This document shows, in pieces, positions 7,044 to 15,757 of a stretch of DNA of 41,527 bases (within the stretch, counting starts at the first letter, position 1; every line of letters starts with the position of its first letter). Source of the DNA: Aquella sp964545465 (lineage in GTDB: Bacteria; Pseudomonadota; Gammaproteobacteria; Burkholderiales; UBA11063). The notes beneath the pieces are model-generated. The model ran no database searches. It was not told where the DNA came from and saw only the letters and a program-made list of their open reading frames with translations. The stretch covers positions 1 to 41,527 of the forward strand of contig CAZJFO010000009.1 of NCBI GenBank assembly GCA_964545465.1, given 5' to 3'. A program made the position numbers and the translations under genes.

Positions 7044-9005
7044 ATGAATTTAAATAAATTTTTGGGATATGCTCTTGGTTTTACATTGGGTGCGGCAATA
7101 GTTGCTTGTAATGGTGCGGGGTCTCCAAGAAGTAATCCAAATACAAATTATGGGCAGTTAGTATCAGGCGGAGTTGCTGAGTCTAATCCTGCTTTAAGAG
7201 CTACTCTTAATAATGCTCAACTTTCTTCATTAGGCGTTAATCCCGTAAGTATGTCTGCACTTAATGTTTTATTTGCACCAGTTGCAGTAAATAGTTTTCT
7301 TAACCCAAGCCCAAATGAGCAGGTTTTATTAAAACAACAAAATGAATCGTATATTAATAACAACCCCTTATTGTTTGGTTTGGAATCCTCAGTAAAAGTT
7401 GAATCAAAAGGCAGTAATGGATATGTTAATTCTCAAGCCAGTGCTGCGGGTGTTAGTGCTGCACAATACGACTACATAACTTATACCACTCCTGGGGCTC
7501 CTTACATGTTTACGGGCAATTCAACATCAACTGAGATTGTTTCTGGGTTAGTAGTATTACCTTTGAAAGATAATAAACCTTTACCTGAGAGTCAAATTAA
7601 AGGTGTGGTTTTATACTATCACCCAACCGTATTATCTAAGGCTGGGGTTCCCTCTGGATATGGTAATAGTCATAATCCTCCAGAAAGTGGGCCATCTTTG
7701 GATGACAAATCCACATTCTATACGCAGTTTGAATTAGCTTCGATTTATGCCAGTGATGGCTATATAGTAATTGCGCCAGACTATATTGGTCAAGGTATTG
7801 ATACCTCAGCAGTACATCCATATGTGTTACTTCCTGAACCTAATGCTCTAAGCGGTATATATATGGTAAAAGCTCTAGATACTTATTTACAAGAAAGCTA
7901 TGGTATTAATTTAGCTAATACTAAAGATAAGAGTCTATTTATTTCCTCCTACTCCGAGGGTGGTGGCTATGCTCTTAAAGCTGCAAATCTAATCGGTGGT
8001 AGTTATGCTAATATCATCGAAAGTACGGGCTTAAGCCTAAGAAGAACAGTTGGTGTTTCAGGGGCCTATGATTTAACAAATCAGGAGCTTCCATTTGCAT
8101 TTGATAATGTAAATAACCCTCCAAATGCGTATAACAATCCTAAAGGTTATGGAAATAAGGAATCTAACCCATGGAATGCATCTCCTGGATGCGAACCTGG
8201 TAATCCAGTGTGTGATACACTTATAGAGTCAAAGGGGTATGAAGGTAAATACCGAGCTTGGGCTCAGTACGATATGGCAAGTGCTAAACCATCTCTTGGT
8301 AGTTATATGGTTAATGCTTTGGTAGTTTATGACTATACTCCAGCAGCTTATAATCTAGTCTTAGTACCTCCATACGCATCCCAGTCGACATGTTTAAATC
8401 CAGCTTCACTTCAAAGTACTTTTAATACTACAAGTTGTGCTACAGCTAATTCACTAGCTAGTGGTATGAATGCTAGTTATGATATAATGAATTTATTTAG
8501 TACTACAGGTATTAATCAATATAATATCGCGGAACAGTTGTTTTATGCCGCGGCAGCTAATAAATTTTTTGTGGGTAGTTATACTAATACACAAGAGTTG
8601 ATTGCTGCATTAGAGAAAGGGGTCGCTACTAACTCAGTATCGGCAGTCATACAGCCTTCATTGTTACAAGACCCGGGGATCTTATCTTTGGTAGCTAATG
8701 CTGATACCTATAATTTAACGACGAATACTCCCGTTAGTTTATTGGCGGTTAAGTATGATTCCACAGTTACTAATCTAAACTGGTACTCAGCTTGTGGTGA
8801 TTTGGGGCCAAATGGTAATATTTACGATAACTCAGCAGGTTTAGTTAAATGTGTTCAAATTGATAATACGCAGTTATTTTCTAACGTGAAGTTCTTTGAA
8901 CAATCATCATTGACTGAACCACTTTATATGAGTCATTCGGCACTAGAGGCTATAACCCAGATTGCAGCACATAACGAAANNNNNNNNNNTAAACAATCAA
9001 AATGA
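7044..9005 (+). CDS. Large exported lipoprotein, alpha/beta hydrolase (secretory-lipase-like); 3' end crosses an assembly gap
   Basis: ATG 7044 has GAGGA at 7031-7035. Residues 1-21 form a lipoprotein signal ending in lipobox IVAC (Cys22), followed by a Gly/Ser/Asn-rich linker. The catalytic domain starts near residue 150. The SYSEGG elbow places the likely nucleophile at Ser304, with Asp572 (VKYDS) and His631 (MSHSALEA) as probable triad partners; this resembles secreted lipases with GYSQGG-type elbows. Two CEPGNPVCD-like cysteine pairs may form disulfides. Ten Ns at 8980-8989 interrupt the last codons. Since the catalytic His is only about 16 residues before the gap, little may be missing. 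The stop given here depends on the arbitrary gap length. The substrate is unknown. Confidence 0.7.
   Translation: MNLNKFLGYALGFTLGAAIVACNGAGSPRSNPNTNYGQLVSGGVAESNPALRATLNNAQLSSLGVNPVSMSALNVLFAPVAVNSFLNPSPNEQVLLKQQNESYINNNPLLFGLESSVKVESKGSNGYVNSQASAAGVSAAQYDYITYTTPGAPYMFTGNSTSTEIVSGLVVLPLKDNKPLPESQIKGVVLYYHPTVLSKAGVPSGYGNSHNPPESGPSLDDKSTFYTQFELASIYASDGYIVIAPDYIGQGIDTSAVHPYVLLPEPNALSGIYMVKALDTYLQESYGINLANTKDKSLFISSYSEGGGYALKAANLIGGSYANIIESTGLSLRRTVGVSGAYDLTNQELPFAFDNVNNPPNAYNNPKGYGNKESNPWNASPGCEPGNPVCDTLIESKGYEGKYRAWAQYDMASAKPSLGSYMVNALVVYDYTPAAYNLVLVPPYASQSTCLNPASLQSTFNTTSCATANSLASGMNASYDIMNLFSTTGINQYNIAEQLFYAAAANKFFVGSYTNTQELIAALEKGVATNSVSAVIQPSLLQDPGILSLVANADTYNLTTNTPVSLLAVKYDSTVTNLNWYSACGDLGPNGNIYDNSAGLVKCVQIDNTQLFSNVKFFEQSSLTEPLYMSHSALEAITQIAAHNEXXXXKQSK
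8980..8989. other. Assembly gap (10 N)
   Basis: Ten undetermined bases sit in the 3' end of the hydrolase gene. The round number suggests a scaffolding spacer, so the true distance and reading frame across it are unknown. Confidence 0.95.
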
Positions 9006-9027
9006 AAGTTAAGTGATCTACAACTAA

Positions 9028-9058
9028 TAAAAAACGCTGGGTATACTCAGCGTTTTTT
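9028..9058 (+). terminator. Rho-independent terminator
   Basis: ACGCTG (9034-9039) pairs with CAGCGT (9048-9053) around GGTATACT. It is flanked by an A run on the left and TTTTTT on the right (9053-9058), so it can act on both strands. It closes the hydrolase gene. Confidence 0.85.
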
Positions 9059-9139
9059 ATTTCTACCACCTACTGCAAAAATTTAAGCCTAAAAATTTAC
9101 AGCTAGTGTTTATGGCAAATGAAGCAATTAAGACACTAA

Positions 9140-9295
9140 TGTCAGAGTTATAATGATTCTGGTACTTGTTTCTATGTTGATGATTTTGGGGTGCATTATG
9201 TCTATTCAAGTCTAAACTATGACCTTGAATGTAAACGAGATCCAACTGATAATGATTTGGTAACTATTCATTATGGGGTACTTAGTTGCAAATAA
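9140..9295 (+). pseudogene. Remnant of a cysteine-containing secreted-type protein
   Basis: The frame from 9140 to the stop at 9293-9295 codes about 51 residues with coding-like composition (GTCFYVDDFGVHYVYSS, DLECKRDPTDND, YGVLSCK) but has no start codon and a stop at 9137-9139. It looks like the C-terminal piece of a disulfide-rich exported protein that has lost its 5' part. I do not recognise the family. The rest of 9059-9441 holds no other gene. Confidence 0.3.
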
Positions 9296-9397
9296 ATTCT
9301 AAATCAAAATAAGTTGCTACCTCATTAAAGTTTTAGAATTAATGCTTAAATAGCTATGCAAAAGCTACCACATTCTATAACTTTGCTCTTCTAGGTA

Positions 9398-9406
9398 TGG
9401 TAAAAT
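9398..9406 (+). promoter_or_regulatory. Extended -10 promoter of the dnaQ operon
   Basis: TGGTAAAAT at 9398-9406 is an extended -10 element, 36 bases before the ATG at 9442, with AGGAAG (9432-9437) as ribosome binding site. It would drive the unbroken run of plus-strand genes up to 15757. Confidence 0.5.
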
Positions 9407-9441
9407 ATCAACGATATTAGACCAATTTTATAGGAAGCATT

Positions 9442-9840
9442 ATGTATTTTGGTGAGGTTTTTGCGACTTTTTTATTATTTTTATTTATTGGAGCATTTTT
9501 CTCTCCACTAATTGGCGGCTGTTTTGGCGTAGTTATAGTATTTACAATACTAGTTGGGTTAATAGTTTTTTTTAGTTTAAACTTTGTATGGTTTCTGTTA
9601 GCTGGTGTAGTAATTTATGCTACAAGTTTTGTAATTAAATTTATCCGTTGGTCAAAACTGCCAGAAGTAAACGAGTATCTTCATGCACACCCAAATAGCA
9701 AGCTTGAGGTTGGTGTTGCTTGCCATAATTGCGGCTCGAGCAGTCTTAATAACCAAGGCTTGATTAGTAAAACCGGAAGGCTACGTTACTATACGTGTAA
9801 CTCATGTGGTACAACGATGTTTCGCTTTAAGGTTTTATAG
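9442..9840 (+). CDS. Inner-membrane protein with cytoplasmic zinc ribbon
   Basis: This 132-residue protein has hydrophobic segments at about residues 5-26, 28-47 and 49-66, followed by a basic stretch (KFIRW). The C-terminal domain contains CHNCG (Cys94, Cys97) and CNSCG (Cys119, Cys122), a classic two-knuckle zinc ribbon. The stop codon directly abuts the dnaQ start, so the two are translationally coupled. I do not know a function for this architecture. The ribbon might bind nucleic acid or a protein partner at the membrane. Confidence 0.65.
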   Translation: MYFGEVFATFLLFLFIGAFFSPLIGGCFGVVIVFTILVGLIVFFSLNFVWFLLAGVVIYATSFVIKFIRWSKLPEVNEYLHAHPNSKLEVGVACHNCGSSSLNNQGLISKTGRLRYYTCNSCGTTMFRFKVL

Positions 9841-10563
9841 ATGAGTACCCCTGTTCGTCAATTAATTTTAGATACTGAGACTACTGGACTAAAAGTAGAG
9901 GCAGGGCATAGAATTATTGAATTTGCAGCTCTTGAAATGTTTGATCGGAAATTAACTGGTAAGAAACTGCATCTGTATATCAATCCTGAGCGCGAAATAG
10001 ATCCCAATGCCACAAAAATTCATGGAATTACTGATGAACAAGTGGCAGATAAACCTATATTTGGTGAAGTTATTGATGAGATTAGAGGGTTTATCAAGGA
10101 TAGTGAACTAATTATTCATAATGCAAAATTTGATATGGGGTTTCTAAATTATCAATTTAATTTGATAGAAAAAGGTAAAACTGTTGAAAGCTATATAATT
10201 GGTGTTATTGATACCCTTACCATGGCGCGCCAAAAATTCCCAGGTGGTAAAAATAGTCTGGATGCTCTTTGCGACCGCTTTAAGGTTGATAGAACTAATC
10301 GTGATTATCATGGAGCTTTAATTGATTGTCGCTTGTTAGCTGATGTATACCTTAATTTAACCCGCGAACAAATAAATCTTCTAGAGCAACAAGCAACTAC
10401 TAAGAGTCAATATGATTTTAGTAAAATTGATAGTACCCATCTTAACTTACCTATTATTAAGCCAACATCTGAAGAAGAACAATTACATTTAGCATATTTA
10501 GAACAGTTGGACAAATTATCCAAGGGCAAAAGCCCATGGTTTAATAAGAAATTAGACGTATGA
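9841..10563 (+). CDS. dnaQ: DNA polymerase III epsilon subunit, 3'-5' proofreading exonuclease
   Basis: This 240-residue DEDDh exonuclease proofreads replication as part of the Pol III core. Exo I is LDTETTGL (Asp11, Glu13), Exo II is IIHNAKFDMGFL with its Asp, and Exo III is YHGALIDCRLLADVY with the general-base His and metal-binding Asp. The C-terminal tail after residue about 190 would carry the alpha-binding segment. The start directly follows the stop of the upstream gene, and the 3' end overlaps ispD by 4 bases (ATGA). Confidence 0.92.
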   Translation: MSTPVRQLILDTETTGLKVEAGHRIIEFAALEMFDRKLTGKKLHLYINPEREIDPNATKIHGITDEQVADKPIFGEVIDEIRGFIKDSELIIHNAKFDMGFLNYQFNLIEKGKTVESYIIGVIDTLTMARQKFPGGKNSLDALCDRFKVDRTNRDYHGALIDCRLLADVYLNLTREQINLLEQQATTKSQYDFSKIDSTHLNLPIIKPTSEEEQLHLAYLEQLDKLSKGKSPWFNKKLDV

Positions 10564-11234
10564 GTAATTACGTTCTTATTCCATGTGCTGGTACTGGTTC
10601 AAGGTTTGGAGGCTCTATTCCAAAACAATATACCAAAATTGGTGCTAAAACTGTAATTGAACATACTTTGAGGGTGTTTTTAGAGATTCCTGAAATTACT
10701 GAGATAGTCGTTGTAGTTCATAATGCTGATATAGAGATTAATAAATACGCTTTAATTTCCCCTAAAATTAGAGTTGCCCGCGTCGGGTCTGACACTAGAG
10801 CTAAGACTGTGTTAAATGGTTTAAATTTGCTTAAATGTGAGGCTAATGATTGGGTGTTAATTCATGATGCTGCACGTTGCTGTGTTAGTCCTAAAGCCAT
10901 TAAAGATATGCTATTAAAACTAAATGAAGATAAGGTTGGTGGGATACTAGCTATTCCTGTAAGTGATACACTAAAATATGGAAATAATGGGATAACCACC
11001 AAAACAGTTGATAGAAGTAATTTGTACCACGCTCAAACCCCACAAATGTTTCGTTACCATATATTAAATAAAGCACTATCTAGTTGTGATCTGGAGCTTA
11101 TAACTGATGATGCTAGTGCAGTTGAAGCTTTAGGGTTGCCGGTTCGCTTAATTAAGGGGGACGTAAGCAATATAAAACTAACTTATACATCAGATATTAA
11201 ACTAGCAGAGTTTTATCTAGGGGCAAGATGTTAG
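10560..11234 (+). CDS. ispD: 2-C-methyl-D-erythritol 4-phosphate cytidylyltransferase
   Basis: This 224-residue enzyme makes CDP-methylerythritol from MEP and CTP in the non-mevalonate isoprenoid pathway. The CTP-binding loop GTGSRFGGSIPKQY near the N terminus, VLIHDAARCCVSP and the dimer/ substrate segment TDDASAVEALG are all present. Length matches the family (about 230). It is sandwiched between dnaQ and a SpoU methyltransferase with 4- and 7-base overlaps. No ispF follows, unlike the common ispDF pairing, so ispF must be elsewhere. Confidence 0.92.
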   Translation: MSNYVLIPCAGTGSRFGGSIPKQYTKIGAKTVIEHTLRVFLEIPEITEIVVVVHNADIEINKYALISPKIRVARVGSDTRAKTVLNGLNLLKCEANDWVLIHDAARCCVSPKAIKDMLLKLNEDKVGGILAIPVSDTLKYGNNGITTKTVDRSNLYHAQTPQMFRYHILNKALSSCDLELITDDASAVEALGLPVRLIKGDVSNIKLTYTSDIKLAEFYLGARC

Positions 11235-11983
11235 AGATACAATCACCAGATAATCCATTGATAAAACAACTCGTAAAACTAGTAAACAATAGTATTTATC
11301 GAAAGAATGAAAAAAAGTGTGTTATATATGGACTACATCTGATAGAGGATGCCTATAAATATGGTTTTTTGGAAAAAATATTAGTTGATGAAGACCATAA
11401 TTATAGAAACCTACCGATAGATATTCCAACCTATAAAGTAAATGCTAAAGTTTTAGCGAAGATAAATCTTCTTGATGGTAAATATGATATAGTTGGTATT
11501 GCGAGTTTTAAAGCTGGAAATACTGATATTTATAATGAAGACTGTATTATCTTAGATAGTATACAAGACCCCGGTAATTTAGGAACAATTATTAGAAGTG
11601 CTAAAGCTAGTGGTATAAGAAATATCGTGCTAACTAATGGATGTGTGGACTCATATAACCCCAAGGTATTAAGAAGTTCTCAAGGTGGCGTATTTGGAGT
11701 AAATATTTGTGACATCTATGATATTGCTAACTTTATAAATAACTATAATGGCGTAATAATAGCAACGGTTCCAAATGACAAAAATAGTTTATATGATATG
11801 GACTTAAGATCTAAAACAGCATGGGTATTTGGTAATGAAGGTGGTGGCATAAGTAATAATATACTTGATATGGTAGAATTTAAAGTCAATATTCCCATGC
11901 AAAATGATACTGAGTCAATAAATGTAGCTACGGCGATGGCGGTGTGTGTTTTTGAGCAGCTAAGACAAAGATTAATTAAATGA
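11228..11983 (+). CDS. SpoU/TrmH-family RNA 2'-O-ribose methyltransferase
   Basis: This 251-residue protein has an N-terminal substrate-binding domain (to about residue 95) followed by a SPOUT knotted domain with the three family motifs: LDSIQDPGNLGTIIRSA, VFGNEGGGIS and IPMQNDTESINVATAMAV. The Arg of motif 1 and the Asn of NVATA are conserved. It transfers a methyl group from SAM to ribose in rRNA or tRNA. Which nucleotide cannot be told from sequence; it is of the two-domain group that includes RlmB and TsnR. It overlaps ispD by 7 and the next gene by 4 bases. Confidence 0.85.
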   Translation: MLEIQSPDNPLIKQLVKLVNNSIYRKNEKKCVIYGLHLIEDAYKYGFLEKILVDEDHNYRNLPIDIPTYKVNAKVLAKINLLDGKYDIVGIASFKAGNTDIYNEDCIILDSIQDPGNLGTIIRSAKASGIRNIVLTNGCVDSYNPKVLRSSQGGVFGVNICDIYDIANFINNYNGVIIATVPNDKNSLYDMDLRSKTAWVFGNEGGGISNNILDMVEFKVNIPMQNDTESINVATAMAVCVFEQLRQRLIK

Positions 11984-12846
11984 AATATATCATTGCAAAT
12001 GTTTTATTAAAATTTATGGCATATTTGCCATTATGGTTTCTACGTTTATTTGGCAGCTTCGTAGGTTATATTGCTTTTGGTTTACCACAAAAGTCCTCAA
12101 AAAGGATAAAAGATAATCTTTTAGCAACAAAATTAGCAACATTTGACAATGTAGATAAAATGGCGCTACAAACAGCACGGGAGCTTGGTAAAACTCTTGT
12201 AGAGACAATTGCTATAGCTTGGAATAGGTCCAAAAAATATAATTCTAGTTTGATAAAAAAATCAATTGGATTTGAATATATGGAGAAGGTTTTAAATGGC
12301 GGTCGACCGATAGTGTTTTTAACTCCTCATATTAGTAATTTTGAAATTGCCCTAAAAGCTACTGCATTTCATACCAAGAGAAGTATTACGGTTTTATACA
12401 AACCATCGAAAGATAAGTGGTTTAATAATATGATGATTGAAGGGCGTACTGAGAGTAATATTAAACCAGTTCCAACAACTCGTATGGGTGTTCTTACCCT
12501 AGCTAAAGATTTACGCTCTGGTGGCGTAATTGGGGTATTACCTGATAGTATTGCAAGTTCTGGGGATGGGGTATGGATAGAGTTTTTTGGTAAAAAAGTT
12601 TTTGCACCAACTTTGTCATCTAAAATGGTTTTAACTCCTGATATTGAGACATTTATTGTTATAGCAAAGCGAGTTAGAGGGGGGTTTACAGTTAAATATA
12701 TTCCATTTAAGCCATCTGATACTGATGTTACAAATACTTTATGCGGTATTTATAAAGTTATTGAAGATGCTATTATTGAAGCTCCAGAGCAGTATTATTG
12801 GAGCTATGACAGGTTTCGGGTGCCAGATCATGCAAAATTATCTTAG
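11980..12846 (+). CDS. Lipid A late acyltransferase, LpxL/HtrB family (first copy)
   Basis: This 288-residue inner-membrane enzyme is of the family that adds secondary acyl chains to Kdo2-lipid IVA from acyl-ACP. A hydrophobic N-terminal anchor (about residues 3-33) is followed by the catalytic HX4E motif in LTPHISNFEIA and by GVLPDSIASSGDGVWIEFFGK, the conserved substrate-binding segment. It is paired with a second family member directly downstream; such tandem pairs are common in betaproteobacteria. Acyl-chain specificity cannot be told. Confidence 0.85.
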   Translation: MKYIIANVLLKFMAYLPLWFLRLFGSFVGYIAFGLPQKSSKRIKDNLLATKLATFDNVDKMALQTARELGKTLVETIAIAWNRSKKYNSSLIKKSIGFEYMEKVLNGGRPIVFLTPHISNFEIALKATAFHTKRSITVLYKPSKDKWFNNMMIEGRTESNIKPVPTTRMGVLTLAKDLRSGGVIGVLPDSIASSGDGVWIEFFGKKVFAPTLSSKMVLTPDIETFIVIAKRVRGGFTVKYIPFKPSDTDVTNTLCGIYKVIEDAIIEAPEQYYWSYDRFRVPDHAKLS

Positions 12847-12855
12847 GAATTTATT

Positions 12856-13758
12856 ATGCAAAAATTTTTAACCGCAATTGCTTTGGTTTTGGTGCGTTTG
12901 CTGAGTTTCTTGCCACTATCTTTTACTATGATATTAGGTTCAGCTTTGGGCAGGCTTGGGTATTATATTGCTATAAATCGTAGAAATGTTGGGTTAAAGA
13001 ATCTAACTCTTTGTTTCCCAGAAATGAGTGATACCGAAAAACACCGGATTATAAAAGAACATTTTAAATATATAGTTACAAGTGGTTTACAATATGGTCT
13101 GGTTTTTTATGCTAGTAAGAAACGAATCCAGAAAATTGTTAAATTAAAAAACCTTGATAAATTACTTAAGTATTATAAGCAACAGCCAATAATACTACTT
13201 TGTCCACATTTTGTGGGGTTAGATTTTGGAGCGATACGACTAACTCATGAAGTGGTAGGGATTGGGCTTTATTCCGTACAAAAAAATAGTATAATTACTG
13301 AAAAACTAAAAGATGCCCGACTGCGCTTTATTAAAAATAAAGGTGGTAAGATGTTTGCTAGACAAGAGGGACTTCGTCCCGTAATTAAAGAATTACGCAA
13401 AACCAATCATATATTTTATTATCTGCCAGATCAGGACTTAGGAGAAAGAGATTCAATCTATATACCGTTTTTTGGACAAGATACATGTGCAACAGTAAAT
13501 GTCTTACCAAAGCTAGTTAAAATGGCAAATGCTGTAGTTATTCCAACTGCCGTATACTGGAATGGAAGAAATTACGAGATGGAGTTTTATGATGCTTGGG
13601 GTAATTACCCAACAGATAATTTAGAAGCTGATGTTATTCGTATGAATAAATTTGTAGAACACGCCGTAATAAAAAATATTTCTCAATATTTTTGGTTACA
13701 TAAGAGATTTAAAACTCAGCCAGGTGTAGAACGTGGCTCAATTTATAAAGATTGTTGA
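12856..13758 (+). CDS. Lipid A late acyltransferase, LpxL/HtrB family (second copy)
   Basis: This 300-residue homologue of the preceding gene has an N-terminal membrane anchor (residues about 3-37), the catalytic HX4D motif in LLCPHFVGLDFGA, and the YYLPDQDLGERDSIYIPFFG segment. The C terminus ends with the typical QYFWLHKRFKTQP. It starts 10 bases after the first copy. The two proteins differ in the catalytic acid (Glu versus Asp) and clearly in sequence, so they probably add the two different secondary chains rather than being a recent duplication. Confidence 0.87.
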   Translation: MQKFLTAIALVLVRLLSFLPLSFTMILGSALGRLGYYIAINRRNVGLKNLTLCFPEMSDTEKHRIIKEHFKYIVTSGLQYGLVFYASKKRIQKIVKLKNLDKLLKYYKQQPIILLCPHFVGLDFGAIRLTHEVVGIGLYSVQKNSIITEKLKDARLRFIKNKGGKMFARQEGLRPVIKELRKTNHIFYYLPDQDLGERDSIYIPFFGQDTCATVNVLPKLVKMANAVVIPTAVYWNGRNYEMEFYDAWGNYPTDNLEADVIRMNKFVEHAVIKNISQYFWLHKRFKTQPGVERGSIYKDC

Positions 13759-13764
13759 AATATT

Positions 13765-14457
13765 ATGCATGTAATAGATAGACCAAGTAAATACTCCAAA
13801 GAATACCTTGAAAAACTATTTCAATATAGCCTTGGTGAGGATATAGCTAATTCAGTTAGTCATATTGTAGGTAGCTTTTTTGGGCTTTATGCCTTAATTA
13901 GTCTATCATGGAATGCTGGTCGTTATGGCAATAGTGTTGATACTATAGCTTTTGTGATTTATGGAATATCAATATTGTTTTTATTTGTAATGAGTGCCCT
14001 ATATCATTCTATGATTAATCATACAGCAAGAACTGTATTTAAACGTATGGATCATATAGCAATATATATAATGATAACAGGAACGTATACACCATATGTA
14101 TTTAGTCTTCTAAAGACCCAAAGAGCTTATGTACTATATGCAATACTTATAGTTCTTACGATAATAGGTATTATATTTAAGTCTTTTTTTGCTGGTAAGT
14201 ATAAAAAATCAAGTACTTTGATATATGTTTTTATGGGGTGGGCATCTCTTTATCTAATGCCTCAAGTATGGGTGGTAATTCCAAAGCTTGGAGCTGCTTT
14301 TATGGTTATGGGTGGTATAGTTTATACTTTGGGAGCATTGCTATATGCTTTTGCTAAATTCAAATATTCACATATGATATGGCATATTTTTGTTATTTTA
14401 GCTGGGGTGTGTATGTTTATTTCAATTAACTTTTTTATACTACAATATAGGGTTTAA
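13765..14457 (+). CDS. Hemolysin III / PAQR-family membrane protein
   Basis: This 230-residue protein has seven predicted membrane spans. Family marks are SVSHIVGSFFGLY in the first span, SALYHSM at the end of the third, KRMDHIAIYIMITGTYTPY, and YSHMIWHIFVILAG in the last span. The three histidines and the Ser/Asp expected to bind an intramembrane metal are kept. Bacterial members (YqfA, hemolysin III) have no firmly assigned reaction; membrane-lipid homeostasis or a ceramidase-like hydrolysis is discussed for the superfamily. It is embedded in the operon six bases after the second acyltransferase, which suggests an envelope role. Confidence 0.85.
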   Translation: MHVIDRPSKYSKEYLEKLFQYSLGEDIANSVSHIVGSFFGLYALISLSWNAGRYGNSVDTIAFVIYGISILFLFVMSALYHSMINHTARTVFKRMDHIAIYIMITGTYTPYVFSLLKTQRAYVLYAILIVLTIIGIIFKSFFAGKYKKSSTLIYVFMGWASLYLMPQVWVVIPKLGAAFMVMGGIVYTLGALLYAFAKFKYSHMIWHIFVILAGVCMFISINFFILQYRV

Positions 14458-14460
14458 TTT

Positions 14461-15036
14461 ATGAATTACTTAGCACATCCATCTGCTATTATTGATGATG
14501 GAGCTATTATTGGCGATGATACGCGGATTTGGCATTTTACCCATGTATCAGGTGGGGCTACAATTGGTAGTCATTGTTCTTTGGGGCAAAATGTCTTTAT
14601 AGGTAATAAAGTACAAATTGGTAATAATGTAAAAATACAGAATAATGTTTCAGTGTATGATGAAGTTATTCTTGAGGATAATGTATTTTGTGGCCCATCA
14701 ATGGTGTTTACTAATGTATATAATCCCAGAAGTCATGTTGAACGTAAGCATGAATACAAAAAAACTCATGTGAAATACGGAGCAACTATTGGTGCAAATG
14801 CAACTATTATTTGTGGAGTTACGCTTGGACGGTTTGCTTTTATTGGTGCCGGTAGTGTTGTTAAGTCTGATGTGCGGGATTATGAGGTAATCGTTGGAGT
14901 ACCAGGGCGGCATGTGGGTTTTATGTGTGAATGTGGGGTAGGGTTACCTAAAACTCACGGCGAAATTGCTTGTGGTTCATGCTATGCCAAATATACTATA
15001 GATAATAATGGTTGTTATAGGCATCATGCAGGCTAA
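14461..15036 (+). CDS. Sugar-nucleotide N-acetyltransferase, left-handed beta-helix (WbpD/WlbB-like)
   Basis: This 191-residue protein is built of hexapeptide repeats: it opens HPSAIIDDGAIIGDDTRIWHFTHV, with HFTHV typical of the WbpD/WlbB group that N-acetylates UDP-linked 3-amino-sugars for O-antigen. NVYNPRS and GVTLGRFAFIGAGSVV follow. The C-terminal tail carries CECG and CGSCY, a small cysteine cluster also seen in relatives. No other O-antigen sugar genes are nearby (no wbpA, wbpB or wbpE homologues), so its pathway partners are elsewhere. It overlaps prmC by 11 bases. Confidence 0.8.
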   Translation: MNYLAHPSAIIDDGAIIGDDTRIWHFTHVSGGATIGSHCSLGQNVFIGNKVQIGNNVKIQNNVSVYDEVILEDNVFCGPSMVFTNVYNPRSHVERKHEYKKTHVKYGATIGANATIICGVTLGRFAFIGAGSVVKSDVRDYEVIVGVPGRHVGFMCECGVGLPKTHGEIACGSCYAKYTIDNNGCYRHHAG

Positions 15037-15757
15037 AAATAGCATTGCAAGTTTACTTGCAACAACTAATATTGATAGGTCAGAAGTTAAAATACTTCTA
15101 TGTCATCTTTTAAAGTTTACCAAAGCTAAATTAATAACCCATAGTGATTATGTTTTAAATCATTCACAATTACAAGAGTTTTATGAGCTATGTAATAAAC
15201 GCCAAATGGGTACGCCCATAAATTATATTACCGGCACTAGGGAGTTTTATTCACGCGAGTTTAAGGTGACCGCGGACACTTTGATACCACGACCTGAAAC
15301 TGAGCTATTAGTTGATACTGTTTTAGAGTATGCTAAAGCTGGATTATCACTTCTAGATAAGTCATCAAGGGCTCTTGAGGTTGCCAGGTTTAATGCATCT
15401 AATTTGGGTGCATATGTAGAATTTCAGCAAAGTGATTGGTTTTTAAATGTTGATGCTAGATATGATATTATAGTTAGTAACCCTCCATATATTCACCCCA
15501 AGGATAATCATTTAGATGATTTGAGTTTTGAACCACAAGATGCTTTAACAGATTTTAATGATGGACTTTCGTGCCTAAGAAATATTATCACAAATGCATG
15601 TAATTATTTAAATAATAATGGGGTATTAATGGTTGAACATGGTTATGATCAAGGTGCGAGTGTTCGAGAGTTATTCACTTTATGTGGATTCACTAAAGTA
15701 ATAACTCTTCTTGATTACTCATGGAATGAGAGGGTAACTTACGGGGTTGTTAGTTAA
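15026..15757 (+). CDS. prmC: PrmC/HemK release-factor methyltransferase lacking SAM motif I
   Basis: PrmC methylates the Gln of the GGQ motif in release factors RF1 and RF2. This copy (243 residues from ATG 15026, overlapping the upstream stop) has the N-terminal helical domain and LIPRPETELLVD. It also has the catalytic NPPY in DIIVSNPPYI, the FEPQDAL segment and NERVTYG at the end. Between residue about 107 and 112, however, the ~30 residues that normally hold the SAM-binding glycine loop (LDLGTGSG) are absent: AKAGLSLLDKSSRALEVARFNA runs straight into the next helix with no frameshift. It is therefore probably inactive unless the deletion is an assembly error. A later ATG than 15008 was chosen for overlap coupling. 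Confidence 0.8.
   Translation: MQAKNSIASLLATTNIDRSEVKILLCHLLKFTKAKLITHSDYVLNHSQLQEFYELCNKRQMGTPINYITGTREFYSREFKVTADTLIPRPETELLVDTVLEYAKAGLSLLDKSSRALEVARFNASNLGAYVEFQQSDWFLNVDARYDIIVSNPPYIHPKDNHLDDLSFEPQDALTDFNDGLSCLRNIITNACNYLNNNGVLMVEHGYDQGASVRELFTLCGFTKVITLLDYSWNERVTYGVVS

Noticed and set aside
9063..9245. Minus-strand ORF of 60 codons (His/Asn-rich)
   Set aside because: Low-complexity antisense of the remnant at 9140-9295; no RBS.
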